A DNA stretch of 64,000 bases from Bacillus sp. NTK034 (GTDB taxonomy: Bacteria; Bacillota; Bacilli; Bacillales; Cytobacillaceae): positions 372,001-436,000 of the forward strand of contig NZ_JAFKOJ010000003.1 in the NCBI RefSeq assembly GCF_017303275.1, given 5' to 3'. A program made the translations under genes and the position numbers. Below the pieces are notes generated by a model, which worked only from the letters and a program-made list of their open reading frames with translations, did not search any database and was not told the DNA's origin. The stretch's first letter is position 1, and each line of letters opens with the position of its first letter. Positions 46,297 to 54,587 of the stretch are shown here, piece after piece.

Positions 46297-46821
46297 ATGA
46301 GAGATGTAAAACTAACCGATATTTATCAGCATCGGATCGCACAGAAATATATTACACGCTCAGGCATCGCTCATGCTATTGCAGTTGCCTATCATTCTTT
46401 CCAGCTCGCAAAAGAATTCGGTGAGGATGTTGATTCAGCGGCTAAAGCAGGTTTCATGCATGACATCGGCCATTATACCTGGTACAAAAACGGAAAGTGG
46501 GATTACGACCTTTACCGTCAGAATGACATTCATGCCATTAAAGGTGCTGAACGGGCACATAAACTCCTGATCAGACTTGGAGAAAACCCGATTAAAGCAA
46601 AAGAAATTGCCTTAGCCATCCTTTTTCACACGGATTCATTTCTGCCTGGCGGTGAGGTTGTAAGAACTCCTCTGCAATCCATAGTCAAATTGGCAGATGA
46701 AAAGGATGAAGAGCCAGGAGGAGCGCATCATTACCGTGAACTCGATTTTGAGCGGGCGATGAAAAGCCTCGATAATCTCGATAATAAGATTGATATTTAT
46801 CTTAAGAAAAAAGCAGAATAA
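46297..46821 (+). CDS. HD-domain phosphohydrolase
   Basis: 174 residues with the HD superfamily metal site: His in SGIAHAIAVAY, HD in GFMHDIGHYTW, His in NDIHAIKGAERA, His in LFHTDSF and Asp in VKLADEKDE. Enzymes of this fold cleave nucleotides or cyclic nucleotides; the substrate is not evident. It follows the ribbon-helix-helix gene in a likely operon, with a GGGGG ribosome site. Confidence 0.82.
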   Translation: MRDVKLTDIYQHRIAQKYITRSGIAHAIAVAYHSFQLAKEFGEDVDSAAKAGFMHDIGHYTWYKNGKWDYDLYRQNDIHAIKGAERAHKLLIRLGENPIKAKEIALAILFHTDSFLPGGEVVRTPLQSIVKLADEKDEEPGGAHHYRELDFERAMKSLDNLDNKIDIYLKKKAE

Positions 46822-46840
46822 CCTAAATTTCTGTCATGTT

Positions 46841-46898
46841 ATGCGCTTCCCCAGGAAATTCGCTACAAATAAACTGCTGCTTTTTAAAGGGAAGCGCC
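46841..46898 (+). other. Long-range hairpin between the HD gene and the small membrane ORF
   Basis: GCGCTTCCC and GGGAAGCGC are perfect 9-bp complements separated by about 37 bases; CAGGA/TCCTG-like pairing is partial inside. No T-run follows closely, so it is not a simple terminator; could be a structured leader. Confidence 0.5.
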
Positions 46899-46921
46899 TG
46901 TTTCATGAAGAAATATAATTC

Positions 46922-47113
46922 ATGGAAAATAATCAGATTATTAATATTATTATAAGCAGGGATGGTGTTGCGGCAGTGAGAGCAAGGACTCGAAGACAAC
47001 AGTCATTTAATGTGGAAGAAATCAAATTTAAATTAACAACAGTATTTCTGCATCTCTCATTTTATGCCTTTATCATTTTTATCCTAATTTTATTCTTGGA
47101 GCTATTTGGTTAA
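46922..47113 (+). CDS. Possible small single-pass membrane protein
   Basis: 63 residues: a basic middle (VRARTRRQQSF) and a C-terminal membrane helix (LTTVFLHLSFYAFIIFILIL). The ATG has only a poor ribosome site; an internal GTG at 46976 behind AGGGATGG is an alternative giving 45 residues. No family known. The charge-helix layout is protein-like but the gene call is weak. Confidence 0.35.
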   Translation: MENNQIINIIISRDGVAAVRARTRRQQSFNVEEIKFKLTTVFLHLSFYAFIIFILILFLELFG

Positions 47114-47121
47114 AATACATA

Positions 47122-47157
47122 CAAAAATGCCAGGGCAAAAAAGCGGCTTTGCCCTGG
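47122..47157 (-). terminator. Intrinsic terminator of the HAD phosphatase gene
   Basis: A 10-bp stem CCAGGGCAAA/TTTGCCCTGG; the minus strand then reads CATTTTTG. Confidence 0.75.
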
Positions 47158-47166
47158 TGTGAAACG

Positions 47167-47823
47167 TTATACTTTTGGCAATATTCCTTGTTCCTTTAAA
47201 TAATCCTCCACTTCTCTAAATTCTTCTACCGGCACAAAAGATATGTCTTTTTTCCGAAGAAGATCCTGAAGCCCATTTTTGGCAAAAGTAATGTCAGCAT
47301 ACTCCGCCGGGTGTGAATCCGGTTCACTGTCCCCAATAAAAAACACAGTTTCATATTCCTTCTTTAAGTCCTGAATGACCTTCGATTTATCAATGCCATA
47401 TCTCTCAGAGTAATGCTGATGATTCTTATCTATATTCATGTGCACATTCTTCTCATGATAATGACCTTCATTCGAAAAAACCTTCACATGCTCCACTCCA
47501 TATTTTTTTAATAAGTGATAAATATAATAGTCTGTGCCGGCACTCAAAATATAAAAATCTCCGCCGTTCTGCTGAATCTTTTTGATAAAGTCAGGTACAT
47601 ATTCATCTATTTCTATTGAATAAATATCACTGATAATTTGTTCTTCATCCTGATTGATGGAAGTGAAGACTTTATTCAAAAAGTCGATATCCTTTATCAC
47701 TCCAGCCTTCCATTGGGGCATCAGCCTTCGCCCCTCCGGAAAATATTTATCCATCATAATCAAATAAAAGTCTCTTTTTGATATTGTTCCATCAAAATCT
47801 GAGACAAAAGCCCACTTTTTCAT
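47167..47823 (-). CDS. HAD-IB phosphatase, MtnX-like
   Basis: 218 residues with the HAD signature: motif I VSDFDGTISKRD (nucleophile Asp and acid Asp), motif II LSAGTD, motif III Lys region SKVIQDLKK and motif IV IGDSEPDSHPA. Closest in style to MtnX (2-hydroxy-3-keto-5-methylthiopentenyl-1-phosphate phosphatase) of methionine salvage, but no mtn gene is near, so it may be a paralogue with another substrate. ATG 47823 follows GGAGGTTTATAGA. Confidence 0.8.
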   Translation of the reverse strand: MKKWAFVSDFDGTISKRDFYLIMMDKYFPEGRRLMPQWKAGVIKDIDFLNKVFTSINQDEEQIISDIYSIEIDEYVPDFIKKIQQNGGDFYILSAGTDYYIYHLLKKYGVEHVKVFSNEGHYHEKNVHMNIDKNHQHYSERYGIDKSKVIQDLKKEYETVFFIGDSEPDSHPAEYADITFAKNGLQDLLRKKDISFVPVEEFREVEDYLKEQGILPKV

Positions 47824-47988
47824 TCTATAAACCTCCAAATAAGACATTTATGCTTTTTATGGTACCATGCTATCTTAACTTTACCCTTTGTTTTTTATGT
47901 TCAATCAGTGAAAAAACGTCTTTTGATTTTATTCCTGATGAGATTAATGGTATTATTAATTTGATTTTTACATAAGGAGATGATTAGT

Positions 47989-48426
47989 ATGGCAGAAAAA
48001 GGATACATATTAATGAAAAACGGTGAAAAGGTTGAATTTGAACTATATCCTGAAGCAGCACCAGGGACAGTTGAAAATTTCAAAAAGCTTGCTAATGAAG
48101 GCTTTTATAATGGCTTGAATTTCCATCGTGTAATTCCTGGGTTTGTAAGTCAGGGAGGGTGCCCGAACGGAACAGGAACTGGTGGTCCAGGGTACACAAT
48201 CAAATGTGAAACAGAAGGAAACCCTCATAAGCATGAAGAAGGATCTCTTTCAATGGCTCACGCGGGCCGCGATACAGGCGGAAGCCAGTTCTTTATCGTA
48301 CATGAGCCACAGCCGCATCTGAACGGTGTTCACACTGTTTTTGGAAAAGTTACTTCCGGGATGGAAGCAGTTAAGGCAATGAGAAACGGCGATGTTATGG
48401 AGAAAGTTGAAATTCTTGAAGGATAA
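47989..48426 (+). CDS. ppiB: Peptidyl-prolyl cis-trans isomerase, cyclophilin type
   Basis: 145 residues, a cytosolic cyclophilin that speeds proline isomerisation in protein folding. Active-site segments: [14 protein letters not shown] (Arg), [22 protein letters not shown] (Phe, Gln, His). AAGGAG lies 9 bases before ATG 47989. Single gene with a strong terminator. Confidence 0.95.
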   Translation: MAEKGYILMKNGEKVEFELYPEAAPGTVENFKKLANEGFYNGLNFHRVIPGFVSQGGCPNGTGTGGPGYTIKCETEGNPHKHEEGSLSMAHAGRDTGGSQFFIVHEPQPHLNGVHTVFGKVTSGMEAVKAMRNGDVMEKVEILEG

Positions 48427-48436
48427 ATAGTTCAGC

Positions 48437-48462
48437 AAAAAGAGCCGAAATGGCTCTTTTTT
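48437..48462 (+). terminator. Intrinsic terminator after ppiB
   Basis: AAAAAGAGCC pairs with GGCTCTTTTTT around GAAAT. Confidence 0.88.
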
Positions 48463-48532
48463 GTTTTGCCATAAATACCTGGCTGAAAATTCCTTATACT
48501 AAGAAAAACTAACTGTATTGGAGTTGATGTGA

Positions 48533-48724
48533 TTGGGTGCCATTGAAAGAAACGGCTACCGGTTTGAGCCTGAATTTAGCGTCATCAGCCAGAACGGTGC
48601 CATACATGTTTTTCATAATGGAAAATTTGTAGAAGAACTTAAATTCGAATTTTCCGGAAAATTCCCCGAAAACGACCAAATAGAAGAGATGGTTGCTCAG
48701 TATTGCACTAGGCATGGATTGTAG
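48533..48724 (+). CDS. ybxH: YbxH family protein
   Basis: 63 residues starting at TTG 48533: MGAIERNGYRFEPEFSVISQ, then NGAIHVFHNGKFVEE, LKFEFSGKFP and EEMVAQYC. This is the YbxH pattern; function unknown. GGAG lies 11 bases before the start. An imperfect hairpin (GGCG-CCTTC with GAAGG-CGCC, 48739-48768) follows. Confidence 0.82.
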   Translation: MGAIERNGYRFEPEFSVISQNGAIHVFHNGKFVEELKFEFSGKFPENDQIEEMVAQYCTRHGL

Positions 48725-48859
48725 AAATTCCTCTAAGTTTGGCGTCCTTCGGTATGAAGAAGGGCGCCTGCCCTATTTTCCTATTAAGAGTTTTTCTTTT
48801 AAACCCAATTGGATTTTATGTAAAATAACTATACCTTGATATTAAGAGAGGATGGTTAA

Positions 48860-49369
48860 ATGAAGCCTATTAAAGACCATTTGAAACAAAATCTTGATTT
48901 GCTGTTTGTCGGCTTCAATCCAAGTATTCGATCAGGAGAGACAGGTCATCATTTTGCAAATCCAAACAACCGATTTTGGAAGATCCTATATGAATCAGGG
49001 CTGACTCCTCGTAAATTTGATGCATTTGAAGACTACAAGTTATTGGAATTGGGATATGGCATGACAAATATTGTACCCCGTCCTACTAAAGCTGCGGACG
49101 AAATAACAAAGGAAGAATATAAAGAGGGCAGAGAAGAGCTGATTAAAAAAGTAAGTGAACTTAAACCTAAGGTCATTTGCTTTGTTGGAAAAGGAGTATA
49201 TCAGGAATACAGCCGCAAAAAGAAGCTGCCATGGGGAGTGCAGGAGGAATCTGTGGTTCCCGGAACGATTGATTTTGCTGCTCCTTCGTCTTCTGGACTG
49301 GTCCGAATGAAAATGGATGAAATTATTCAAATCTATGCGGAGATTCCGAAGCTATTAAAAACTCTCTGA
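48860..49369 (+). CDS. mug: Mug-type G/U mismatch-specific DNA glycosylase
   Basis: 169 residues of the uracil-DNA glycosylase superfamily (family 2). Motif 1 is LLFVGFNPSIRSGETGHHFAN and the loop motif 2 reads APSSSGLVR. These excise uracil, ethenocytosine or mismatched T in base-excision repair. ATG behind GAGAGGATGG. Single gene. Confidence 0.86.
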   Translation: MKPIKDHLKQNLDLLFVGFNPSIRSGETGHHFANPNNRFWKILYESGLTPRKFDAFEDYKLLELGYGMTNIVPRPTKAADEITKEEYKEGREELIKKVSELKPKVICFVGKGVYQEYSRKKKLPWGVQEESVVPGTIDFAAPSSSGLVRMKMDEIIQIYAEIPKLLKTL

Positions 49370-49569
49370 TAAAACCAATTTTTGAATGGTTGCCGCCTGG
49401 TCAGCATCATGCTGTTTCATAGGGCAAATAGCACAAACTCTTCCTTATTCACAAACAATTTTCTAGTATTTTCCCCTACCAACGGTACTGTTAATTAATA
49501 TTCAGAATTGTTAAAATGAATTCAACAGCAAGAACCAGCTTCAATTTAATCTCTTAAGGAGGGAAAGAA

Positions 49570-50535
49570 ATGGAGCAATATGTTCGTGTTATTCCTTTTA
49601 AGGTGATTCGTCAGGAAGAGGAAGTTATGGAAGTTCCAAAAGGCGTGGAATTGATTCAGGCGCCAAAGATGTGGAACGCAACAAAAGGAAAAGGAATTAA
49701 AATTGCTGTTTTGGACACCGGATGTGACCTAAGCCATCCTGATCTGAAGGATCGAATAACAGGAGGACGGAATTTTACAGACGACGATAACAGCGATCCA
49801 AATGTTTTCAAAGACTATAACGGCCACGGCACACATGTTGCAGGAACTATCGCTGCGTATGAAAATGATGCTGGTGTCATTGGGGTAGCGCCTGAAGCTG
49901 ATCTCCTTATTGTGAAGGTCTTAAATAAGGATGGTTCCGGCCAATACGAATGGATCATCAATGGCATTTATTATGCCATCGAACAAAATGCTGATATCAT
50001 CTCCATGTCACTTGGCGGACCAGCTGATGTTCCTGAACTGCATGATGCGATAAAAGCTGCTGTTAAAAAGAATATCCTTGTGGTCTGCGCAGCAGGAAAT
50101 GAAGGGGATGGGGACGACTCAACCGACGAGTTTGCTTATCCCGGCTGCTATAATGAGGTGATTAGTGTAGGGGCTATTAACCTTGAAAGGGATTCTTCCG
50201 AATTTACAAACTCTCATAATGAAATAGATTTAGTGGCACCTGGTGAAGAGATATTATCTACCTTTTTGAACGGGAAATACGCAACGCTTAGCGGCACTTC
50301 AATGGCAGCCCCGCATGTTTCAGGTGCGCTGGCTCTAATCAAAGATTTAGCAAACAAGCAATTTGAAAGAAAGCTTTCAGAACCGGAATTATATGCACAA
50401 TTAATCAGAAGGACAGTTCCGTTAGGCAATTCGCCTAAACTGGAAGGAAACGGACTTGTTTATTTAACCGTACCTGAGCATTTAGCCGGGATCTTTGACC
50501 AAAAATTCAAATCCATGGTTCATAATGCTATATGA
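49570..50535 (+). CDS. ispA: Intracellular subtilisin-type serine protease
   Basis: 321 residues, subtilase S8 with catalytic Asp49 (AVLDTGCDLSHP), His86 (NGHGTHVAG) and Ser244 (GTSMAAPHVSG). There is no signal peptide. The short N-terminal stretch YVRVIPFKVI matches the inhibitory LIPY-type propeptide of intracellular subtilisins. IspA is a major cytosolic protease of stationary and sporulating cells in B. subtilis. AGGAGG precedes the ATG. Its stop overlaps the start of the endonuclease gene (ATGA). Confidence 0.94.
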   Translation: MEQYVRVIPFKVIRQEEEVMEVPKGVELIQAPKMWNATKGKGIKIAVLDTGCDLSHPDLKDRITGGRNFTDDDNSDPNVFKDYNGHGTHVAGTIAAYENDAGVIGVAPEADLLIVKVLNKDGSGQYEWIINGIYYAIEQNADIISMSLGGPADVPELHDAIKAAVKKNILVVCAAGNEGDGDDSTDEFAYPGCYNEVISVGAINLERDSSEFTNSHNEIDLVAPGEEILSTFLNGKYATLSGTSMAAPHVSGALALIKDLANKQFERKLSEPELYAQLIRRTVPLGNSPKLEGNGLVYLTVPEHLAGIFDQKFKSMVHNAI

Positions 50536-51341
50536 TTAAAGTGAACAATATTTCTGCAGCATGGGCAGAGGCTCAGTCAAAGTATATTGAAAATGTTCAG
50601 AATGAACCGTATTATGACGCTCAGAAGGATATCCTCAATCTGGAGGACTACTACAGCAGCCTTGATTTTGAAAAAGAAGACATCCCGGAACAAATCCATA
50701 CTCTGTTGGTTCGCAGCCATAACCGGCAATTGGATTACTCCCCTCACCAATATGTATATCCATGGGTGGATCTGCAGGAAAATCTCAAGCTAAAAAGTTT
50801 ATATTCCGGGAAAGGGATGGACCCGCTTAAAGCCATTGACCAGGATCTCAAGCTTTTGCAGTCGGTTCAGGAAAGCGGCTTTAGCAGCAGAGAAAGAGTA
50901 ATTTTTAATACTGAGCATGTCATTCCGCAATCCTGGTTTGAAGAAAGTCAGCCAATGAGAGGGGATCTTCATCACCTGTTTGCATGTGAACCGGCATGCA
51001 ACAGTATGAGAAGCAACTTCCCCTACCATGATTTTGAAGCCTATACTCCGGAATTCGAGGCTGAGAGTGTCAGGACCGGATGCGGAATGGCAGAACAGGA
51101 AAAGTTTGAGCCTGAATATGGAAAGGGTATTGCCGCAAGAGCAGTATTCTATTTTGCTGTCAGATATAAAAAAGTAATTAAAATCGAAGAAAAGATGGAT
51201 ATGCAGATTTTGCTGAGATGGCATGCAGAATATCCAGTGACTGTATATGAGAAGCATAGGAACGCTGCCATTCAAGAGCTCCAGGGAAACCGCAACCCAT
51301 TTATTGATTTTCCGGAAGGTGCAAAGAAAATGTTAGGATAA
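50532..51341 (+). CDS. Endonuclease I family nuclease without signal peptide
   Basis: 269 residues of the EndA/NucM/Bsn family (endonuclease I, bba-Me metal finger). The active-site region is VIFNTEHVIPQSWF (His129) and MRGDLHHLFACEP (His147-His148) followed by NSMRSNFPYHDF; the C-terminus has GNRNPFIDFPE. Relatives are secreted, but this one lacks a signal peptide. Start ATG 50532 overlaps the ispA stop by 4 bases, so the two are translationally coupled. Nucleic-acid recycling during sporulation is inferred from its partner. Confidence 0.86.
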   Translation: MIKVNNISAAWAEAQSKYIENVQNEPYYDAQKDILNLEDYYSSLDFEKEDIPEQIHTLLVRSHNRQLDYSPHQYVYPWVDLQENLKLKSLYSGKGMDPLKAIDQDLKLLQSVQESGFSSRERVIFNTEHVIPQSWFEESQPMRGDLHHLFACEPACNSMRSNFPYHDFEAYTPEFEAESVRTGCGMAEQEKFEPEYGKGIAARAVFYFAVRYKKVIKIEEKMDMQILLRWHAEYPVTVYEKHRNAAIQELQGNRNPFIDFPEGAKKMLG

Positions 51342-51358
51342 TATAGGATAATAAATGT

Positions 51359-51388
51359 GCCCGCCTGAAACTCAGGCGGGTTTGTTTT
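51359..51388 (+). terminator. Intrinsic terminator after the protease-nuclease pair
   Basis: A 9-bp perfect stem CCCGCCTGA/TCAGGCGGG with loop AAC, then TTTGTTTT. Confidence 0.88.
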
Positions 51389-51417
51389 ATAATATAAGAT
51401 AAAAAAGGAGCAATCAT

Positions 51418-51735
51418 GTGCAGCCATTTACAGAAAACGTTATAAAAATCATTAAAAACATTCCAAGAGGAAAAGTCATGACATACGGACAAATAGCAAG
51501 GCTGGCCGGGAGCCCCAGGGGAGCTAGACAGGTGGTCCGGATACTTCATACCCAAAGTGAAAAGCATCAGCTTCCGTGGCATCGGGTTGTGAATGGGAAA
51601 GGGGAAATTGGGTTTAAAGACGGAGATTTGCATGACATTCAGAGAGAACAATTAGAAAATGAGGGGATTTACTTTAATATAAATAATAGAATTGATTTGC
51701 AGGAATTTGCCTATGAATCATCACAGCAAATATAA
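51418..51735 (+). CDS. Alkyltransferase-like (ATL) DNA repair protein
   Basis: 105 residues of the MGMT C-terminal domain. The transferase active site PCHR is replaced by PWHRVV (Trp54), which marks ATL proteins: they bind O6-alkylguanine without repairing it and hand it to nucleotide excision repair. Other signatures are IPRGKVMTYGQIARLAG and GSPRGARQVVR. GTG start 6 bases after AAGGAG. Confidence 0.9.
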   Translation: MQPFTENVIKIIKNIPRGKVMTYGQIARLAGSPRGARQVVRILHTQSEKHQLPWHRVVNGKGEIGFKDGDLHDIQREQLENEGIYFNINNRIDLQEFAYESSQQI

Positions 51736-51770
51736 AAAAGCGTGCCATCCAATTGGAAGTCACGCTTCTT
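51735..51770. terminator. Bidirectional terminator
   Basis: AAAGCGTG pairs with CACGCTT across a bulge, with inner CCAATTGG; minus strand ends in TTTTTT. Confidence 0.65.
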
Positions 51771-51785
51771 AATAATCATAAGTAC

Positions 51786-52043
51786 CTATTTTGTCTTTGA
51801 TGCATATTCCTCAATCATCTCAACGGTTACATACTTTCTTGCAGGTATAATTCCCTGTTTAGAAAGTTTATTGATTTCAGCAGTTACTTCATTTATCTTA
51901 TCCGCAGAAAATGGAAGTCCCCTCCTGCATAAATCCAATGCTTGCTCAATATAGTATTCGCGCTGCTGCTCCAGGGCAGCAAATTTCGTAATAATCTTAT
52001 TCTGCTTTCCTACATGTTCTGATATTGCTTTATGTACACTCAT
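51786..52043 (-). CDS. ypbS: YpbS family (DUF2533) protein
   Basis: 85 residues, helical: MSVHKAISEHVGKQNKIITK, LEQQREYYIEQALDLCRRG, PFSADKINEVTAEIN and ARKYVTVEMIEEYA. The PFSADKINEVTAEIN segment is characteristic. Function unknown. ATG 52043 behind AGGGGTGG; one more upstream ATG three codons earlier is possible. Confidence 0.82.
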   Translation of the reverse strand: MSVHKAISEHVGKQNKIITKFAALEQQREYYIEQALDLCRRGLPFSADKINEVTAEINKLSKQGIIPARKYVTVEMIEEYASKTK

Positions 52044-52306
52044 TCTTTCCACCCCTTATAAAATTCACCTGTTTTTATCATACCATTTTCTAATAGCATT
52101 TTAAGAGTAAATATATTCTTATTAGCATAATATTTATTTTAAATAAAAATAGGAAATAATAGCCAGTCCTCATAACTTTTACAGTGGAGAATAAAATAGT
52201 TAAGTAAATCAAAAATTGATTCTTTTTCCTCATTATGGAAATAAAGGGAACACACCTTTCTAAGAAGAAAAGGTTAAGAAACAAAATGGAAGGTGGCTTA
52301 ATACAT

Positions 52307-53791
52307 ATGAAAAAGAGTGTAAAAATAAATATCAGTTTATTGCTGGTATTTATGCTGGCACTTGTTCCTTTTGCTCAGCCCGAATCGCCTCAAGTCCAGG
52401 CAACGGAAGAAGGCAGCGAACTTGTACAGCAGTTAAACCAAATGCTTAATAATGATCCAATTCTTCAGGGAGGACTTGCAGGAGTGAGTATCCGCAATGC
52501 GGAAACAGGCGAGCTGGTATACGACCATATCGGAGATATACGTTTAAGACCGGCTTCTAATATGAAGCTTCTAACAGCAGCTGCAGCTCTAGAAACATTA
52601 GGAGAAAATTATCAGTTCACAACAGAACTTCTTCACACAGGTTCAATAAAGGGAAATACACTTCAAGGTGACTTGATCTTAAAAGGAAAAGGGGATCCAA
52701 CCCTTTTAAAAAAGGATTTTGATTCATTTGCCGTTAAAGTAAAAGAAGCAGGCATCAAAGTTATTCATGGCAGGCTGATCGGTGATGACACGTGGTATGA
52801 TAATGTACGCTATTCAACCGACCTGTCATGGAGCGATGAATCATGGTATTATGGCGGACAAGTCTCGGCACTAACTGCCTCCCCAAACGAGGACTATGAC
52901 GCTGGCACAGTAATTGTAGAGGTTTATCCCGGAGAAAAAGCCGGGCAGGAACCGATTGTAAAAATGGTCCCGGAAACAGATTACATAAAAATCGTCAATA
53001 AGGCTAAAACCGTCACTAAAGATGAAAAGAAGGATATCCATATTGAAAGAGATCACGGAACGAACACCGTTACAATCGAAGGAGAAACTCCAGTTGAAGG
53101 CAGCCGTTCAAGGGAATGGATCGCTGTATGGGAGCCTACTGGCTACGCATTGGATCTATTGAAGCTTTCTCTCGCTGAACAAGGCATTAAAATCAAAGGG
53201 AAAACAGAAGCTGGCACTGCCCCAGAAGACGCAACACTATTTGCTGAGCATAAATCCATGCCGATCAAAGATTTGTTCATACCATTTATGAAATTAAGCA
53301 ATAATGGCCATGCGGAAACATTAATCAAGGAAATGGGCAAAGTTGCCAAAGGAGAAGGCAGCTGGGAAAAAGGGCTGGAGGTATTAGAAGAACAAGCAGA
53401 AGCCTTTGGGATGAATAAGGAAACTCTCGTACTCAGGGACGGTTCTGGAATCTCACATGTGAACTTAATTCCTGCAAATGAAATCTCAAAACTTCTTTTC
53501 GAAGTACAGGACGAAGAATGGTTCAGCTCCTATTTGAACTCATTGCCGATTGCGGGCAATACAGACCGGATGGCGGGAGGAACTCTTAGAAATCGCATGA
53601 AAAACTCCAATGCCGCAGGGAACGTGAGAGCAAAAACTGGCTCCATCTCAACAGTCAGTTCATTATCAGGATATGTTAAGACATCCAGCGGGGAAGAGCT
53701 TATCTTTTCTATTATTCTGAATAACTTAACTGATGGGAGTGAAGGTAAAGTTATTGAGGACAAAATAGCCACGCTATTAGCCGATCAATAA
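52307..53791 (+). CDS. dacC: D-Ala-D-Ala carboxypeptidase/endopeptidase, PBP4-type
   Basis: 494 residues, peptidase S13 (PBP4a of B. subtilis). A signal peptide spans about 1-32 after ATG 52307 (GGAAGGTGG upstream). SxxK is in [12 protein letters not shown] (about residue 86), SxN in [15 protein letters not shown] in [13 protein letters not shown] large inserted domain lies between SxxK and SxN, typical of S13. It trims and cleaves peptide crosslinks outside the cell. The 263 bases before it (from 52044) are A/T-rich with no clear element. Confidence 0.9.
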   Translation: MKKSVKINISLLLVFMLALVPFAQPESPQVQATEEGSELVQQLNQMLNNDPILQGGLAGVSIRNAETGELVYDHIGDIRLRPASNMKLLTAAAALETLGENYQFTTELLHTGSIKGNTLQGDLILKGKGDPTLLKKDFDSFAVKVKEAGIKVIHGRLIGDDTWYDNVRYSTDLSWSDESWYYGGQVSALTASPNEDYDAGTVIVEVYPGEKAGQEPIVKMVPETDYIKIVNKAKTVTKDEKKDIHIERDHGTNTVTIEGETPVEGSRSREWIAVWEPTGYALDLLKLSLAEQGIKIKGKTEAGTAPEDATLFAEHKSMPIKDLFIPFMKLSNNGHAETLIKEMGKVAKGEGSWEKGLEVLEEQAEAFGMNKETLVLRDGSGISHVNLIPANEISKLLFEVQDEEWFSSYLNSLPIAGNTDRMAGGTLRNRMKNSNAAGNVRAKTGSISTVSSLSGYVKTSSGEELIFSIILNNLTDGSEGKVIEDKIATLLADQ

Positions 53792-53799
53792 AACATTAG

Positions 53800-53842
53800 A
53801 AAAGGGCAGGATACCGTTTCGCCGGTAAACCTGCCCTTTTTC
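53800..53842. terminator. Bidirectional terminator
   Basis: AAAAGGGCAGG pairs with CCTGCCCTTTT, with inner ACC/GGT, between convergent genes. Confidence 0.85.
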
Positions 53843-53846
53843 GCTC

Positions 53847-54380
53847 TTACTCTGCTTTTGCTGCCTGTATCTGCAGGTCAATTTTCACTTTATCTCCAAC
53901 AAGTACTCCGCCTGTTTCAAGGGCTGAATTCCATGTTAAGCCATAGTCGCTTCGCTTGATTGCTCCAGCAGCAGTAAAACCGACTTTTTCATTGCCCCAA
54001 GGATCTTTGCCTGACCCTTCATATGTCACAGTAAAGGTTTCTGTATTTGTTGCACCATGAATAGTAAGATCGCCGGTAACATCATATTCATCATCACCTT
54101 TGTTTACAATGCCTGTTGATTTAAAGGTCATTTTCGGATGGTTCTCAACATCAAAGAAGTCAGCAGAACGCAGGTGATTGTCACGATCTTCATTGCGTGT
54201 ATCAACACTTGAAAGTGAAACATTGAAAGAAATATCAGCAGTTGTTAAATCTGCAGGATCTGCAGTTATTTCTGCATCAAAGCTATTAAAGCTGCCTTTC
54301 ACGTTAGCGATCATCATATGTTTGATAGAAAAATCCACACTGCTGTGCGCAGGATCAACTGCCCATTTTGTTTTAGCCAT
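53847..54380 (-). CDS. YceI family lipocalin-like protein
   Basis: 177 residues of the YceI fold: WAVDPAHSSVDFSIKHMMIA, VKGSFNSFDAEI, RNEDRDNHLRSADFFDVENH and GDLTIHGATN. These beta-barrel proteins bind isoprenoid-like lipids. No signal peptide is present, so it is cytosolic, as in many Bacillus copies. ATG 54380 follows GGAGG; a palindromic operator-like site lies 30-50 bases upstream. Confidence 0.92.
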   Translation of the reverse strand: MAKTKWAVDPAHSSVDFSIKHMMIANVKGSFNSFDAEITADPADLTTADISFNVSLSSVDTRNEDRDNHLRSADFFDVENHPKMTFKSTGIVNKGDDEYDVTGDLTIHGATNTETFTVTYEGSGKDPWGNEKVGFTAAGAIKRSDYGLTWNSALETGGVLVGDKVKIDLQIQAAKAE

Positions 54381-54410
54381 ATTTTTCTCCTCCAATAGTT
54401 CGAATTCATT

Positions 54411-54428
54411 TGTTTCGAATTCAAGATA
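54411..54428 (-). promoter_or_regulatory. MhqR-like operator upstream of the YceI gene
   Basis: On the minus strand TATCTTGAATTCGAAACA resembles the MhqR box (tATCTcgaAtTCgAGATa), with 15 of 18 positions alike. A second TTCGAATTC half-site lies at 54399-54407. Resemblance is judged from memory of the published consensus. Confidence 0.45.
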
Positions 54429-54587
54429 TTTTAATTCTAAATAAATTATATGCTGGTTCAAGTTTTATGTCAATGATATTTTTTCAAAAGATGGTAAAAT
54501 GAAGACTACTTAAATTTTCGATTTCATACATAACCTAAGTCATAATGATTTCATCACGATTTGGTGATGTTTAAAGGGGAACGGACC

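Noticed and set aside
46081..46821. Toxin-antitoxin pair
   Set aside because: The first gene is antitoxin-like, but the second is a typical HD hydrolase longer than common toxins, with no toxin motif.
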